Of a stretch of 64,000 nucleotides of DNA, positions 49,101-62,440 are shown piece after piece. The notes under the pieces are model-generated. The model saw nothing but the letters and a program-made list of their open reading frames with translations. It was not told the DNA's origin and did not search any database. The DNA comes from Hydractinia symbiolongicarpus (taxonomy: Eukaryota; Cnidaria; Hydrozoa; Anthoathecata; Hydractiniidae): contig NC_079881.1 of assembly GCF_029227915.1 (NCBI RefSeq), forward strand, positions 27,071,501 to 27,135,500, given 5' to 3'. Within the stretch, counting starts at the first letter, position 1; every line of letters begins with the position of its first letter. The position numbers were made by a program, and so were the translations under genes.

Positions 49101-52100
49101 GCCCGGGATTTGCGAGAAATCGCGGGTTTTCGTTTGCCGGCGATTAAACCTCTTTCATTAGGCGTCTCATCAAAAATGAAAACATTTTTAAAAACTACAA
49201 GTCTCATGGGCTTTAGTGGTGAAATAATAATTTAAAAAATCGTTCGGGAAATGAGTTTACTCCTTGGGTACTCTCTTTGTATACTTTTGACTATACGGGC
49301 CGAGTCTGGGATTTACGGGAAATCGCAGGTTTTCGTTTGCCAGCCATTAAACTTCTTTTATTCAGCGTCTTATCAAAAATGTAAACATTTTTGAAAACTA
49401 CAAGTCTCATGCGTTTTAGTGGTGAAAAAATACTTTAAAAAATCGTTCGGAAAATGAGTTTACTCACAGGGTACTTTCTTTGTATACTTTTGACTATACG
49501 GGCCAAGCCCGGGATTTACAGGAAATTGCGGGTTTTCGTTTGCCGGCGATTAAACTTCTTTTATTCAGCGTCTTATCAAAAATGTAAACATTTTTGAAAA
49601 CTACAAGTCTTATGCGTTTTAGTGGTGAAAAAATAATTTAAAAAATCGTTCTGGAAATGAGTTTACTCACAGGGTACTTTCTTTGTATACATTCGACTAT
49701 ACGGGCCAAGCCCGGGATTGGCGGGAAATCGCGGGTTTTCGTTTGCCGGCGATTAAACCTCTTTCATTAAGCGTCTCATCAAAAATGAAAACATTTTTAA
49801 AAACTACAAGTCTCATGGGCTTTAGTAGTGAAATAATAATTTAAAAAATCGTTCGGGAAATGAGTTTACTCCCTGGGTACTTTCTTTATAAACATTCAAC
49901 TATACGGGTCAAGCCCGGGATTTACGGGAAATCGCGGGTTTTCGTTTGCCGGCAAATAAACGTCTTTTATTCAGCGTCTCATCAAAAATGAAAAAAAGTT
50001 TGAAAACTACAAGTCTCATGCGTTTTAGTGGTGAAAAAATAATTTAAAAAATCGTTCTGGAAATGAGTTTACTCACAGGGTACTTTCTTTGTATACATTC
50101 GACTATACGGGCCAAGCCCGGGATTTGCGGGAAATCGCGGGTTTTCGTTTGCCGGCGATTAAACCTCTTTCATTAAGCGTCTCATCAAAAATGAAAACAT
50201 TTTTGAAAACTACAAGTCTCATGCGATTTAGTGGTGAAAAGATAATTTGAAAAATCGTTCTGGAAATCAGTTTACGCATTGGGTACTTTCTTTATATACA
50301 TTCAACTATACGTGCCAAGCCCGGGATTTACGTGAAATCGCGGGTTTTCGTTTGCCGGCGATTAAACTTCTTTTATTCAGCGTCTCATCAAAAATGAAAA
50401 CAAGTTTGGAAACTACAAGTCTTATGCGCTTTAGTGGTGAAAAAATAATTTAAAAAATCGTTCGGAAAATGAGTTTACTCCCTGGGAACTTTCTTTGTAT
50501 ACTTTTGACTATACGGGCCAAGCCCGGGATTTACGGTAAATCGCGGGTTTTCGTTTGCCGGCGATTAAACTTCTTTTATTCAGCGTCTCATCAAAAATGA
50601 AAACATTTTTGAAAACTACAAGTCTCATGGGCTTTAGTGGTGAAATAATAATTTAAAAAATCGTTCGGGAAATGAGTTTACTCCCTGGGTACTTTCTTTG
50701 TATACTTTTGACTATACGGGCCGAGTCTGGGATTTACGGGAAGTCGCAGGTTTTTGTTTGCCGGCGATTAAACTTCTTTTATTCAGCGTCTCATCAAAAA
50801 TGAAAACATTTTTGAAAACTACAAGTCTCATGCGATTTAGTGGTGAAAAGATAATTTAAAAAATCGTTCTGGAAATGAGTTTACTCACAGGGTACTTTCT
50901 TTGTATACATTCGACTATACGGGACAAGCCGGGATTTACGGGAAATCGCGGGTTTTCGTTTGCCGGCGATTAAACCTCTTTCATTAAGCGTCTCATTAAA
51001 AATGAAAACATTTTTAAAAACTACAAGTCTCATTCGTTCTAATGGTGCAGAAATAAGTTGAAAAATCGTTCGGGAAATCAGTTTACTCCTTGGGTACTTT
51101 CTTTATATACATTCAACTATCCCGGGCCAAGCCCGGGATTTACGGGAAATCGCGGGTTTTCGTTTGCCGGCGATTAAACTTCTTTTATTCAGCGTCTTAT
51201 CAAAAATGTAAACATTTTTGAAAACTACAAGTCTTATGCGTTTTAGTGGTGAAAAAATAATTTAAAAAATCGTTCGGGAAATGAGTTTACTCCCTGGGTA
51301 CTTTCTTTGTATACTTTTCACTACACGGGCCGAGTCTGGGATTTACGGGAAATCGCAGGTTTTCGTTTGCCGGCGATTAAACTTCTTTTATTCAGCGTCT
51401 TATCAAAAATGTAAACATTTTTGAAAACTACAAGTCTTATGCGTTTTAGTGGTGAAAAAATAATTTAAAAAATCGTTCGGGAAATGAGTTTACTCCCTGG
51501 GTACTTTCTTTGTATACTTTTCACTACACGGGCCGAGTCTGGGATTTACGGGAAATCGCAGGTTTTCGTTTGCCGGCGATTAAACTTCTTTTATTCAGCG
51601 TCTCATCAAAAATGAAAACATTTTTGAAAACTACAAGTCTTATGCGTTTTAGTGGTGAAAAAATAATTTAAAAAATCGTTCTGGAAATGAGTTTACTCAC
51701 AGGGTATTTTCTTTGCATACATTCGACTATACGGGCCAAGCCCGGGATTTGCGAGAAATCGCGGGTTTTCGTTTGCCGGCGATTAAACCTCTTTCATTAA
51801 GCGTCTCATCAAAAATGAAAACATTTTTAAAAACTACAAGTCTCATGGGCTTTAGTGGTGAAATAATAATTTAAAAAATCGTTCAGGAAATGAGTTTACT
51901 CCTTGGGTACTCTCTTTGTATACTTTTGACTATACGGGCCGAGTCTGGGATTTACGGGAAATCGCAGGTTTTCGTTTGCCGGCGATTAAACTTCTTTTAT
52001 TCAGCGTCTCATAAAAAATGAAAACATTTTTGAAAACTACAAGTCTCATGCGATTTAGTGATGAAAAGATAATTTAAAAAATCGTTCTGGAAATGAGTTT

Positions 52101-55100
52101 ACTCACAGGGTACTTTCTTTGTATACATTCGACTATACGGGACAAGCCGGGATTTACGGGAAATCGCGGGTTTTCGTTTGCCGGCGATTAAACCTCTTTC
52201 ATTAAGCGTCTCATTAAAAATGAAAACATTTTTAAAAACTACAAGTCTCATTCGTTCTAATGGTGCAGAAATAAGTTGAAAAATCGTTCGGGAAATCAGT
52301 TTACTCCTTGGGTACTTTCTTTATATACATTCAACTATACGGGCCAAGCCCGGGATTTGCGGGAAATCGCGGGTTTTCGTTTGCCGGCGATTAAACCTCT
52401 TTCATTAAGCGTCTCATCAAAAATGAAAACAAGTTTGAAAACTACAAGTCTCATGCGTTTTAGTGGTGAAAAAATACTTTAAAAAATCGTTCGGAAAATG
52501 AGTTTACTGCCAGGGTACTTTCTTTGTATACTTTTGACTATACGGGCCAAGCCCGGGATTTACAGGAAATCGCGGGTTTTCGTTTGCCGGCGATTAAACT
52601 TCTTTTATTCAGCGTCTTATCAAAAATGTAAACATTTTTGAAAACTACAAGTCTTATGCGTTTTAGTGGTGAAAAAATAATTTAAAAAATCGTTCTGGAA
52701 ATGAGTTTACTCACAGGGTACTTTCTTTGTATACATTCGACTATACGGGCCAAGCCCGGGATTTGCGGGAAATCGCGGGTTTTCGTTTGCCGGCCATTAA
52801 ACCTCTTTCATTAAGCGTCTCATCAAAAATGAAAACATTTTTAAAAACTACAAGTCTCATGGGCTTTAGTAGTGAAATAATAATTTAAAAAATTGTTCGG
52901 GAAATGAGTTTACTCCCTGGGTACCTTCTTTATATACATTCAACTATACGGGCCAAGCCCGGGATTTACGGGAAATCGCGGGTTTTCGTTTGCCGGCAAA
53001 TAAACGTCTTTTATTCAGCGTCTCATCAAAAATGAAAACAAGTTTGAAAACTACAAGTCTCATGCGTTTTAGTGGTGAAAAAATAATTTAAAAAATCGTT
53101 CTGGAAATGAGTTTACTCACAGGGTATTTTCTTTGTATACATTCGACTATACGGGCCAAGCCCGGGATTTGCGGGAAATCGCGGGTTTTCGTTTGCCGGC
53201 GATTAAACCTCTTTCATTAAGCGTCTCATCAAAAATGAAAACATTTTTAAAAACTACAAGTCTCATGGGCTTTAGTAGTGAAATAATAATTTAAAAAATC
53301 GTTCGGGAAATGAGTTTACTCCCTGGGTACTTTCTTTGTATACATTCGACTATACGGGACAAGCCCGGGATTTACGGGAAATCGCGGGTTTTCGTTTGCC
53401 GGCGATTAAACCTCTTTCATTAAGCGTCTCATTAAAAATGAGAACATTTTTAAAAACTACAAGTCTCATTCGTTCTAATGGTGCAGAAATAAGTTGAAAA
53501 ATCGTTCGGGAAATCAGTTTACTCCTTGGGTACTTTCTTTATAAACATTCAACTATACGCGCCAAGCCCGGGATTTACGGGAAATCGCGGGTTTTCGTTT
53601 GCCGGCGATTAAACGTCTTTTATTCAGCGTCTCATCAAAAATGAAAACAAGTTTGAAAACTACAGGTCTCATGCGTTTTAGTGGTAAAAAAATAATTTAA
53701 AAAATTGTTTGGGAAATGAGTTTACTCCTTGGGTACTTTCTTTGTATACTTTTGACTATACGGGCCGAGTCTGGGATTTACCGGAAATCGCAGGTTTTCG
53801 TTTGCCGGCGATTAAACTTCTTTTATTCAGCGTCTCATCAAAAATGAAAACATTTTTGAAAACTACAAGTCTCATGCGATTTAGTGATGAAAAGATAATT
53901 TAAAAAATCGTTCTGGAAATGAGTTTACTCACAGGGTACTTTCTTTGTATACATTCCACTATACGGGACAAGCCCGGGATTTACGGGAAATCGCGGGTTT
54001 TCGTTTGCCGGCGATTAAACTTCTTTTATTCAGCGTCTCATCAAAAATGGAACCATTTTTGAAAACTACAAGTCTTATGCGTTTTTGTGGTGAAAAAATA
54101 ATTTAAAAAATCGTTCTGGAAATGAGTTTACTCACAGGGTGCTTTCTTTGTATACATTCGACTATACGGGACAAGCCGGGATTTACGGGAAATCGCGGGT
54201 TTTCGTTTGCCGGCGATTAAACCTCTTTCATTAAGCGTCTCATTAAAAATGAAAACATTTTTAAAAACTACAAGTCTCATGCGTTTTAGTGGTGAAAAAA
54301 TAATTTAAAAAATCGTTCTGGAAATGAGTTTACTCACAGGGTGCTTTCTTTGTATACATTCGACTATACGGGACAAGCCGGGATTTACGGGAAATCGCGG
54401 GTTTTCGTTTGCCGGCGATTAAACCTCTTTCATTAAGCGTCTCATTAAAAATGAAAACATTTTTAAAAACTACAAGTCTCATTCGTTCTAATGGTGCAGA
54501 AATAAGTTGAAAAATCGTTCGGGAAATCAGTTTACTCCTTGGGTACTTTCTTTATATACATTCAACTATACGGGCCAAGCCCGGGATTTACGGGAAATCG
54601 CGAGTTTTCGTTTGCCGGCGATTAAACTTCTTTTATTCGGCGTCTCATCAAAAATGAAAACAAGTTTGAAAACTACAAGTTTCATGCGTTTTAGTGGTGA
54701 AAAAATACTTTAAAAAATCGTTCGGAAAATGAGTTTACTCCCTGGGTACTTTCTTTGTATACTTTTGACTATACGGGCCAAGCCCGGGATTTACGGGAAA
54801 TCGCGGGTTTTCGTTTGCCGGCGATTAAACTTCTTTTATTCAGCGTCTTATCAAAAATGTAAACATTTTTGAAAACTACAAGTCTTATGCGTTTTAGTGG
54901 TGAAAAAATAATTTAAAAAATCGTTCTGGAAATGAGTTTACTCACAGGGTACTTTCTTTGTATACATTCGACTATACGGGCCAAGCCCGGGATTTGCGGG
55001 AAATCGCGGGTTTTCGTTTGCCGGCGATTAAACCTCTTTCATTAAGCGTCTCATCAAAAATGAAAACAAGTTTGAAAACTACAAGTCTCATGCGTTTTAG

Positions 55101-58100
55101 TGGTGAAAAAATACTTTAAAAAATCGTTCGGAAAATGAGTTTACTCCCTGGGTACTTTCTTTGTATACTTTTGACTATACGGGCCAAGCCCGGGATTTAC
55201 GGGAAATCGCGGGTTTTCGTTTGCCGGCGATTAAACTTCTTTTATTCAGCGTCTTATCAAAAATGTAAACATTTTTGAAAACTACAAGTCTTATGCGTTT
55301 TAGTGGTGAAAAAATAATTTAAAAAATCGTTCTGGAAATGAGTTTACTCACATGGTACTTTCTTTGTATACATTCGACTATACGGGCCAAGCCCGGGATT
55401 TGCGGGAAATAGCGGGTTTTCGTTTGCAGGCGATTAAACCTCTTTCATTAAGCGTCTCATCAAAAATGAAAACATTTTTAAAAACTACAAGTCTCATGGG
55501 CTTTAGTAGTGAAATAATAATTTAAAAAATCGTTCTGGAAATGAGTTTACTCACAGGGTACTTTCTTTGTATACATTCGACTATACGGGACAAGCCCGGG
55601 ATTTACGGGAAATCGCGGGTTTTCGTTTGCCGGCGATTAAACCTCTTTCATTAAGCGTCTCATTAAAAATGAAAACATTTTTAAAAACTACAAGTCTCAT
55701 TCGTTCTAATGGTGCAGAAATAAGTTGAAAAATCGTTCGGGAAATCAGTTTACTCCTTGGGTACTTTCTTTATATACATTCAACTATACGGGCCAAGCCC
55801 GGGATTTACGGGAAATCGCGGGTTTTCGTTTGCCGGCGATTAAACTTCTTTTATTCAGCGTCTCATCAAAAATGAAAACAAGTTTGAAAACTACAAGTCT
55901 CATGCGCTTTAGTGGTGAAAAAATAATTTAAAAAATCGTTCGGGAAATGAGTTTACTCCCTGGGTACTTTTTTTGTATACTTTTGACTATACGGGCCAAG
56001 CCCGGGATTTACGGTAAATCGCGGGTTTTCGTTTGCCGGCGATTAAACTTCTTTTATTCAGCGTCTCATCAAAAATGAAAACATTTTTAAAAACTACAAG
56101 TCTTATGCGTTTTAGTGGTGAAAAAATAATTTAAAAAATCGTTCGGGAAATGAGTTTACTCCCTGGGTACTTTCTTTGTATACTTTTCACTATACGGGCC
56201 GAGTCTGGGATTTACGGGAAATCGCAGGTTTTCGTTTGCCGGCGATTAAACTTCTTTTATTCAGCGTCTCATCAAAAATGAAAACATTTTTGAAAACTAC
56301 AAGTCTCATGCGTTTTAGTGGTGAAAAAATAATTTAAAAAATCGTTTGGGAAATGAGTTTACTCCCTGGGTACTTTCTTTGTATACTTTTGACTATACGG
56401 GCCAAGCCCGGGATTTACGGTAAATCGCGGGTTTTCGTTTGCCGGCGATTAAACTTCTTTTATTCAGCGTCTCATCAAAAATGAAAACATTTTTGAACAC
56501 TACAAGTCTTATGCGTTTTAGTGGTGAAAAAATAATTTAAAAAATCGTTCGGGAAATGAGTTTACTCCCTGGGTACTTTGTTTGTATACTTTTCACTATA
56601 CGGGCCGAGTCTGGGATTTACTGGAAATCGCAGGTTTTCGTTTGCCGGCGATTAAACTTCTTTTATTCAGCGTCTCATCAAAAATGAAAACATTTTTGAA
56701 AACTACAAGTCTCATGCGATTTAGTGGTGAAAAGATAATTTAAGAAATCGTTCGAGAAATCAGTTTACTCATTGGGTAGTTTCTTTATATACATTCAACT
56801 ATACGGGCCAAGCCCGGGATTTACGGGAAATCGCGGGTTTTCGTTTGCCGGCGATTAAACTTCTTTTATTCAGCGTCTCATCAAAAATGAAAACAAGTTT
56901 GAAAACTACAAGTCTCATGCGCTTTAGTGGTGAAAAAATAATTTAAAAAATCGTTCGGGAAATGAGTTTACTCCCTGGGTACTTTTTTTGTATACTTTTG
57001 ACTATACGGGCCAAGCCCGGGATTTACGGTAAATCGCGGGTTTTCGTTTGCCGGCGATTAAACTTCTTTTATTCAGCGTCTCATCAAAAATGAAAACATT
57101 TTTGAAAACTACAAGTCTTATGCGTTTTAGTGGTGAAAAAATAATTTAAAAAATCGTTCGGGAAATGAGTTTACTCCCTGGGTACTTTCTTTGTATACTT
57201 TTCACTATACGGGCCGAGTCTGGGATTTACGGGAAATCGCAGGTTTTCGTTTGCCGGCGATTAAACTTCTTTTATTCAGCGTCTCATCAAAAATGAAAAC
57301 ATTTTTGAAAACTACAAGTCTCATGCGTTTTAGTGGTGAAAAAATAATTTAAAAAATCGTTTGGGAAATGAGTTTACTCCCTGGGTACTTTCTTTGTATA
57401 CTTTTGACTATACGGGCCAAGCCCGGGATTTACGGTAAATCGCGGGTTTTCGTTTGCCGGCGATTAAACTTCTTTTATTCAGCGTCTCATCAAAAATGAA
57501 AACATTTTTGAACACTACAAGTCTTATGCGTTTTAGTGGTGAAAAAATAATTTAAAAAATCGTTCGGGAAATGAGTTTACTCCCTGGGTACTTTCTTTGT
57601 ATACTTTTCACTATACGGGCCGAGTCTGGGATTTACTGGAAATCGCAGGTTTTCGTTTGCCGGCGATTAAACTTCTTTTATTCAGCGTCTCATCAAAAAT
57701 GAAAACATTTTTGAAAACTACAAGTCTCATGCGATTTAGTGGTGAAAAGATAATTTAAGAAATCGTTCGGGAAATCAGTTTACTCATTGGGTACTTTCTT
57801 TATATACATTCAACTATACGTGCCAAGCCCGGGATTTACGGGAAATCGTGGGTTTTCGTTTGCCGGCGATTAAACTTCTTTTATTCAGCGTCTCATCAAA
57901 AATGAAAACATTTTTGAAAACTACAAGTCTTATGCGTTTTAGTGGTGAAAAAATAATTTAAAAAATCGTTCGGGAAATGAGTTTACTCCCTGGGTACTTT
58001 TTTTGTATACTTTTCACTATACGGGCCGAGTCTGGGATTTAATGGAAATCGCAGGTTTTCGTTTGCCGGCGATTAAACCTCTTTCATTAAGCGTCTCATT

Positions 58101-58589
58101 AAAAATGAAAACATTTTTGAAAACTACAAGTCTCATTCGTTCTAGTGGTGCAGAAGTAATTTGAAAAATCGTTCGGGAAATCAGTTTACTCAATGGGTAC
58201 TTTCTTTATATACATTCAACTATACGTGCCAAGCCCGGGATTTACGGGAAATCGTGGGTTTTCGTTTGCCGGCGATTAAACTTCTTTTATTCAGCGTCCC
58301 ATCAAAAATGAAAACATTTTTGAAAACTACAAGTCTCATGCGTTTTAGTGGTGAAAAAATAATTTAAAAAATCGTTCGGAAATTGAGTTTACTCCCTGGG
58401 TACTTTCTTTGTATACTTTTGACTATACGTGCCAAGCCCGGGATTTACGGGAAATCGCGGGTTTTCGTTTGCCGGCGATTAAACATTTCTTATTCAGCGT
58501 CTCATCAAAAATGAAAACAAGTTTGAAAACTACAAGTCTCATGCGTTGTAGTGGTGAAAAAATAATATAAAAAATCGTTCGGAAATTGA
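46153..58589. repeat. Irregular satellite mosaic with short local duplications
   Basis: About 61 monomers without a dominant long HOR. Visible local repeats include a three-monomer repeat at 47,000 and 47,608 (marker AAAATACTTTAAAAAATCG), a ten-monomer echo of 48,217 at 50,247, and single-unit duplications near 51,321/51,524 and 54,141/54,343. There is also a 406-bp dimer near 54,705/55,111 and a 1,015-bp duplication from about 55,760. Units with TACGTGCCAAG and TTTCACTATACGGG link this part to 23-26 kb and 43-46 kb. No gene or foreign sequence is seen. Confidence 0.85.
55760..57789. repeat. 1,015-bp five-monomer tandem duplication
   Basis: The variant TTTTTGAACACTAC is at 56,495 and 57,510, and TACTTTTTTTGTATAC at about 55,968 and 56,983. 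Both are 1,015 bases (5 x 203) apart. The two copies end in AATTTAAGAAATCG near 56,740 and 57,755. A weaker relative of the end unit follows to about 58,370. Confidence 0.88.
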
Positions 58590-60088
58590 GTTTACTCCCT
58601 GGGTACTTTCTTTGTATACTTTTGACTATACGGGCCAAGCCCGGGATTTACGGGAAATCGCGGGTTTTCGTTTGCCGGCGATTAAACTTCTTTTATTCAG
58701 CGTCTTATCAAAAATGAAAACATTTTTGAAAACTACAAGTCTTATGCGTTTTAGTGGTGAAAAAATAATTTAAAAAAACGTTCTGGAAATGAGTTTACTC
58801 ACAGGGTACTTTCTTTGTATTCATTCGACTATACGGGCCAAGCCCGGGATTTACAGGAAATCGCGGGTTTTCGTTTGCCGGCGATTAAACCTCTTTCATT
58901 AAGCGTCTCATCAAAAATGAGAACATTTTTGAAAACTACAAGTCTCCTGCGTTTTAGTAGTGAAAAAAAAATTTAAAAAATCATTCGGAAAATGAGTTTA
59001 TTCCCTGGGTACTTTCTTTGTATACATTCGACTACACGGGCCAGGCCCGGGATTTAAGGGAAATCGCTGGTTTTCGTTTGCCGGCGATTAAACTTCTTTT
59101 ATTCAGCGTCTCATCAAAAATGAAAACATTTTTGAAAACTACAAGTCTCATGCGTTTTAGTGGTGAAAAAATAATTTAAAAAATCGTTCTGGAAATGAGT
59201 TTACTCACAGTGTACTTTCTTTGTATACACAATTTGAGTTTACTCCCTGGGTACTTTCTTTGTATACTTTTGACTATACGGGACAAGCCCGGGATTTACG
59301 GGAAATCGCTGGTTTTCGTTTGCCGGCGATTAAACTTCTTTTATTCAGCGTCTCATCAAAAATGAAAACAAGTTTGAAAACTACAAGTCTCATGCGTTTT
59401 AGTGGTGAAAAAATAATATAAAAAATCGTTCTGAAATTGAGTTTACTCCCTGGGTACTTTCTTTGTATACTTTTGACTATACGGGCCAAGCCCGGGATTT
59501 ACGGGAAATCGCGGGTTTTCGTTTGCCGGCGATTAAACTTCTTTTATTCAGCGTCTTATCAAAAATGAAAACATTTTTGAAAACTACAAGTCTTATGCGT
59601 TTTAGTGGTGAAGAAATAATTTAAAAAATCGTTCTGGAAATGAGTTTACTCACAGGGTACTTTCTTTGTATTCATTCGACTATACGGGCCAAGCCCGGGA
59701 TTTACAGGAAATCGGGGGTTTTCGTTTGCCGGCGATTAAACCTCTTTCATTAAGCGTCTCATCAAAAATGAGAACATTTTTGAAAACTACAAGTCTCCTG
59801 CGTTTTAGTGGTGAAAAAAAAATTTAAAAAATCATTCGGGAAATGAGTTTATTCCCTGGGTACTTTCTTTGTATACATTCGACTACACGGGCCAGGCCCG
59901 GGATTTAGGGGAAATCGCTGGTTTTCGTTTGCCGGCGATTAAACTTCTTTTATTCAGCGTCTCATCAAAAACGAAAACATTTTTGAAAACTACAAGTCTC
60001 ATGCGTTTTAGTGGTGAAAAAATAATTTAAAAAATCGTTCTGAAAATGAGTTTACTCACAGGGTACTTTCTTTGTATACACAATTTGA
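58590..60088. repeat. 1,499-bp higher-order repeat with two 242-bp monomers, copy 1
   Basis: The repeat consists of five 203-bp and two 242-bp monomers (5 x 203 + 2 x 242 = 1,499). Markers AAAAAAACGTTCTGG (58,772 and 60,271) and the GTATACACAATTTGAG junction (59,223 and 60,722) recur at this spacing. The junctions alternate at 851 and 648 bases. The domain begins after a unit with the same GAAATTGAGTTTACTCCC segment but without the extra bases (about 58,380), which looks like the donor form. Confidence 0.9.
59039..59280. repeat. Extended 242-bp monomer (first of five)
   Basis: The unit is the normal 203 bp plus 39 bp. After the tail TACTTTCTTTGTATACA the sequence continues CAATTTGAGTTTACTCCC and repeats the GGGTACTTTCTTTGTATAC tail, so the last part of the monomer is present twice. 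Four more units of exactly this length start at 59,890, 60,538, 61,388 and 62,036. All carry the same junction, so they descend from one event. Confidence 0.92.
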
Positions 60089-61586
60089 GTTTACTCCCTG
60101 GGTACTTTCTTTGTATACTTTTGACGATACGGGCCAAGCCCGGGATTTACGGGAAATCGCGGGTTTTCGTTTGCCGGCGATTAAACTTCTTTTATTCAGC
60201 GTCTTATCAAAAATGAAAACATTTTTGAAAACTACAAGTCTTATGCGTTTTAGTGGTGAAAAAATAATTTAAAAAAACGTTCTGGAAATGAGTTTACTCA
60301 CAGGGTACTTTCTTTGTATTCATTCGACTATACGGGCCAAGCCCCGGATTTACAGGGAATCGCGGGTTTTCGTTTGCCGGCGATTAAACCTCTTTCATTA
60401 AGCGTCTCATCAAAAATGAGAACATTTTTGAAAACTACAAGTCTCCTGCGTTTTAGTAGTGAAAAAAAAATTTAAAAAATCATTCGGGAAATGAGTTTAT
60501 TCCCTGGGTACTTTCTTTGTATACATTCGACTACACGGGCCAGGCCCGGGATTTAAGGGAAATCGCTGGTTTTCGTTTGCCGGCGATTAAACTTCTTTTA
60601 TTCAGCGTCTCATCAAAAATGAAAACATTTTTGAAAACTACAAGTCTCATGCGTTTTAGTGGTGAAAAAATAATTTAAAAAATCGTTCTGGAAATGAGTT
60701 TACTCACAGTGTACTTTCTTTGTATACACAATTTGAGTTTACTCCCTGGGTACTTTCTTTGTATACTTTTGACTATACGGGACAAGCCCGGGATTTACGG
60801 GAAATCGCTGGTTTTCGTTTGCCGGCGATTAAACTTCTTTTACTCAGCGTCTCATCAAAAATGAAAACAAGTTTGAAAACTACAAGTCTCATGCGTTTTA
60901 GTGGTGAAAAAATAATATAAAAAATCGTTCTGAAATTGAGTTTACTCCCTGGGTACTTTCTTTGTATACTTTTGACTATACGGGCCAAGCCCGGGATTTA
61001 CGGGAAATCGCGGGTTTTCGTTTGCCGGCGATTAAACTTCTTTTATTCAGCGTCTTATCAAAAATGAAAACATTTTTGAAAACTACAAGTCTTATGCGTT
61101 TTAGTGGTGAAGAAATAATTTAAAAAATCGTTCTGGAAATGAGTTTACTCACAGGGTACTTTCTTTGTATTCATTCGACTATATGGCCAAGCCCGGGATT
61201 TACAGGAAATCGGGGGTTTTCGTTTGCCGGCGATTAAACCTCTTTCATTAAGCGTCTCATCAAAAATGAGAACATTTTTGAAAACTACAAGTCTCCTGCG
61301 TTTTAGTGGTGAAAAAAAAATTTAAAAAATCATTCGGGAAATGAGTTTATTCCCTGGGTACTTTCTTTGTATACATTCGACTACACGGGCCAGGCCAGGG
61401 ATTTAGGGGAAATCGCTGGTTTTCGTTTGCCGGCGATTAAACTTCTTTTATTCAGCGTCTCATCAAAAACGAAAACATTTTTGAAAACTACAAGTCTCAT
61501 GCGTTTTAGTGGTGAAAAAATAATTTAAAAAATCGTTCTGGAAATGAGTTTACTCACAGGGTACTTTCTTTGTATACACAATTTGA
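60089..61586. repeat. 1,499-bp higher-order repeat, copy 2
   Basis: This copy repeats copy 1, with 242-bp units at 60,538-60,779 and 61,388-61,629. Small differences include TATATGGCC near 61,182, where two bases are lost from the TATACGGGCC form, and GGCCAGGCCAGGG near 61,388. The one-base-shorter spacing (1,498) in the second interval fits these small deletions. Confidence 0.88.
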
Positions 61587-62440
61587 GTTTACTCCCTGGG
61601 TACTTTCTTTGTATACTTTTGACGATACGGGCCAAGCCCGGGATTTACGGGAAATCGCGGGTTTTCGTTTGCCGGCGATTAAACTTCTTTTATTCAGCGT
61701 CTTATCAAAAATGAAAACATTTTTGAAAACTACAAGTCTTATGCGTTTTATTGGTGAAAAAATAAGTTAAAAAATCGTTCTGGAAATGAGTTTACTCACA
61801 GGGTACTTTCTTTGTATACATTCGACTATACGGGCCAAGCCCGGGATTTACGGGAAATCGCGGGTTTTCGTTTGCCGGCCATTAAACTTCTTTTATTCAG
61901 CGTCTTATCAAAAATGAAAACATTTTTAAAAACTACAAGTCTTATGCGTTTTAGTGGTGAAGAAATAATTTAAAAAATCGTTCTGGAAATGAGTTTACTC
62001 ACAGGGTACTTTCTTTGTATTCATTCGACTATACGGGCCAAGCCCGGGATTTACAGGAAATCGGGGGTTTTCGTTTGCCGGCGATTAAACTTCTTTTATT
62101 CAGCGTCTTATCAAAAATGAAAACATTTTTGAAAACTACAAGTCTCATGCGTTTTAGTGGTGAAAAAATAATTTAAAAAATCGTTCTGGAAATGAGTTTA
62201 CTCACAGGGTACTTTCTTTGTATACACAATTTGAGTTTACTCCCTGGGTACTTTCTTTGTATACTTTTGACGATACGGGCCAAGCCCGGGATTTACGGGA
62301 AATCGCTGGTTTTCGTTTGCCGGCGATTAAACTTCTTTTATTCAGCGTCTTATCAAAAATGAAAACATTTTTGAAAACTACAAGTCTTATGCGTTTTATT
62401 GGTGAAAAAATAAGTTAAAAAATCGTTCTGGAAATGAGTT
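61587..62440. repeat. 1,499-bp higher-order repeat, rearranged partial copy 3
   Basis: The next extended unit is at 62,036-62,277, again 648 bases after the previous one. The two monomers before it differ from those in copies 1 and 2. They lack the A-type unit and carry TTGCCGGCCATT near 61,875, and the flanking tail reads TTTTATTGGTGAAAAAATAAGTT on both sides (61,745 and 62,395). This indicates an internal exchange. The 242-bp units stop here. Confidence 0.8.

Noticed and set aside
51119-51130. CTATCCCGGGCC in place of CTATACGGGCC as an insertion site or element edge
   Set aside because: It is a single small substitution/insertion in one monomer with normal satellite on both sides, so it is ordinary drift or a sequencing error.
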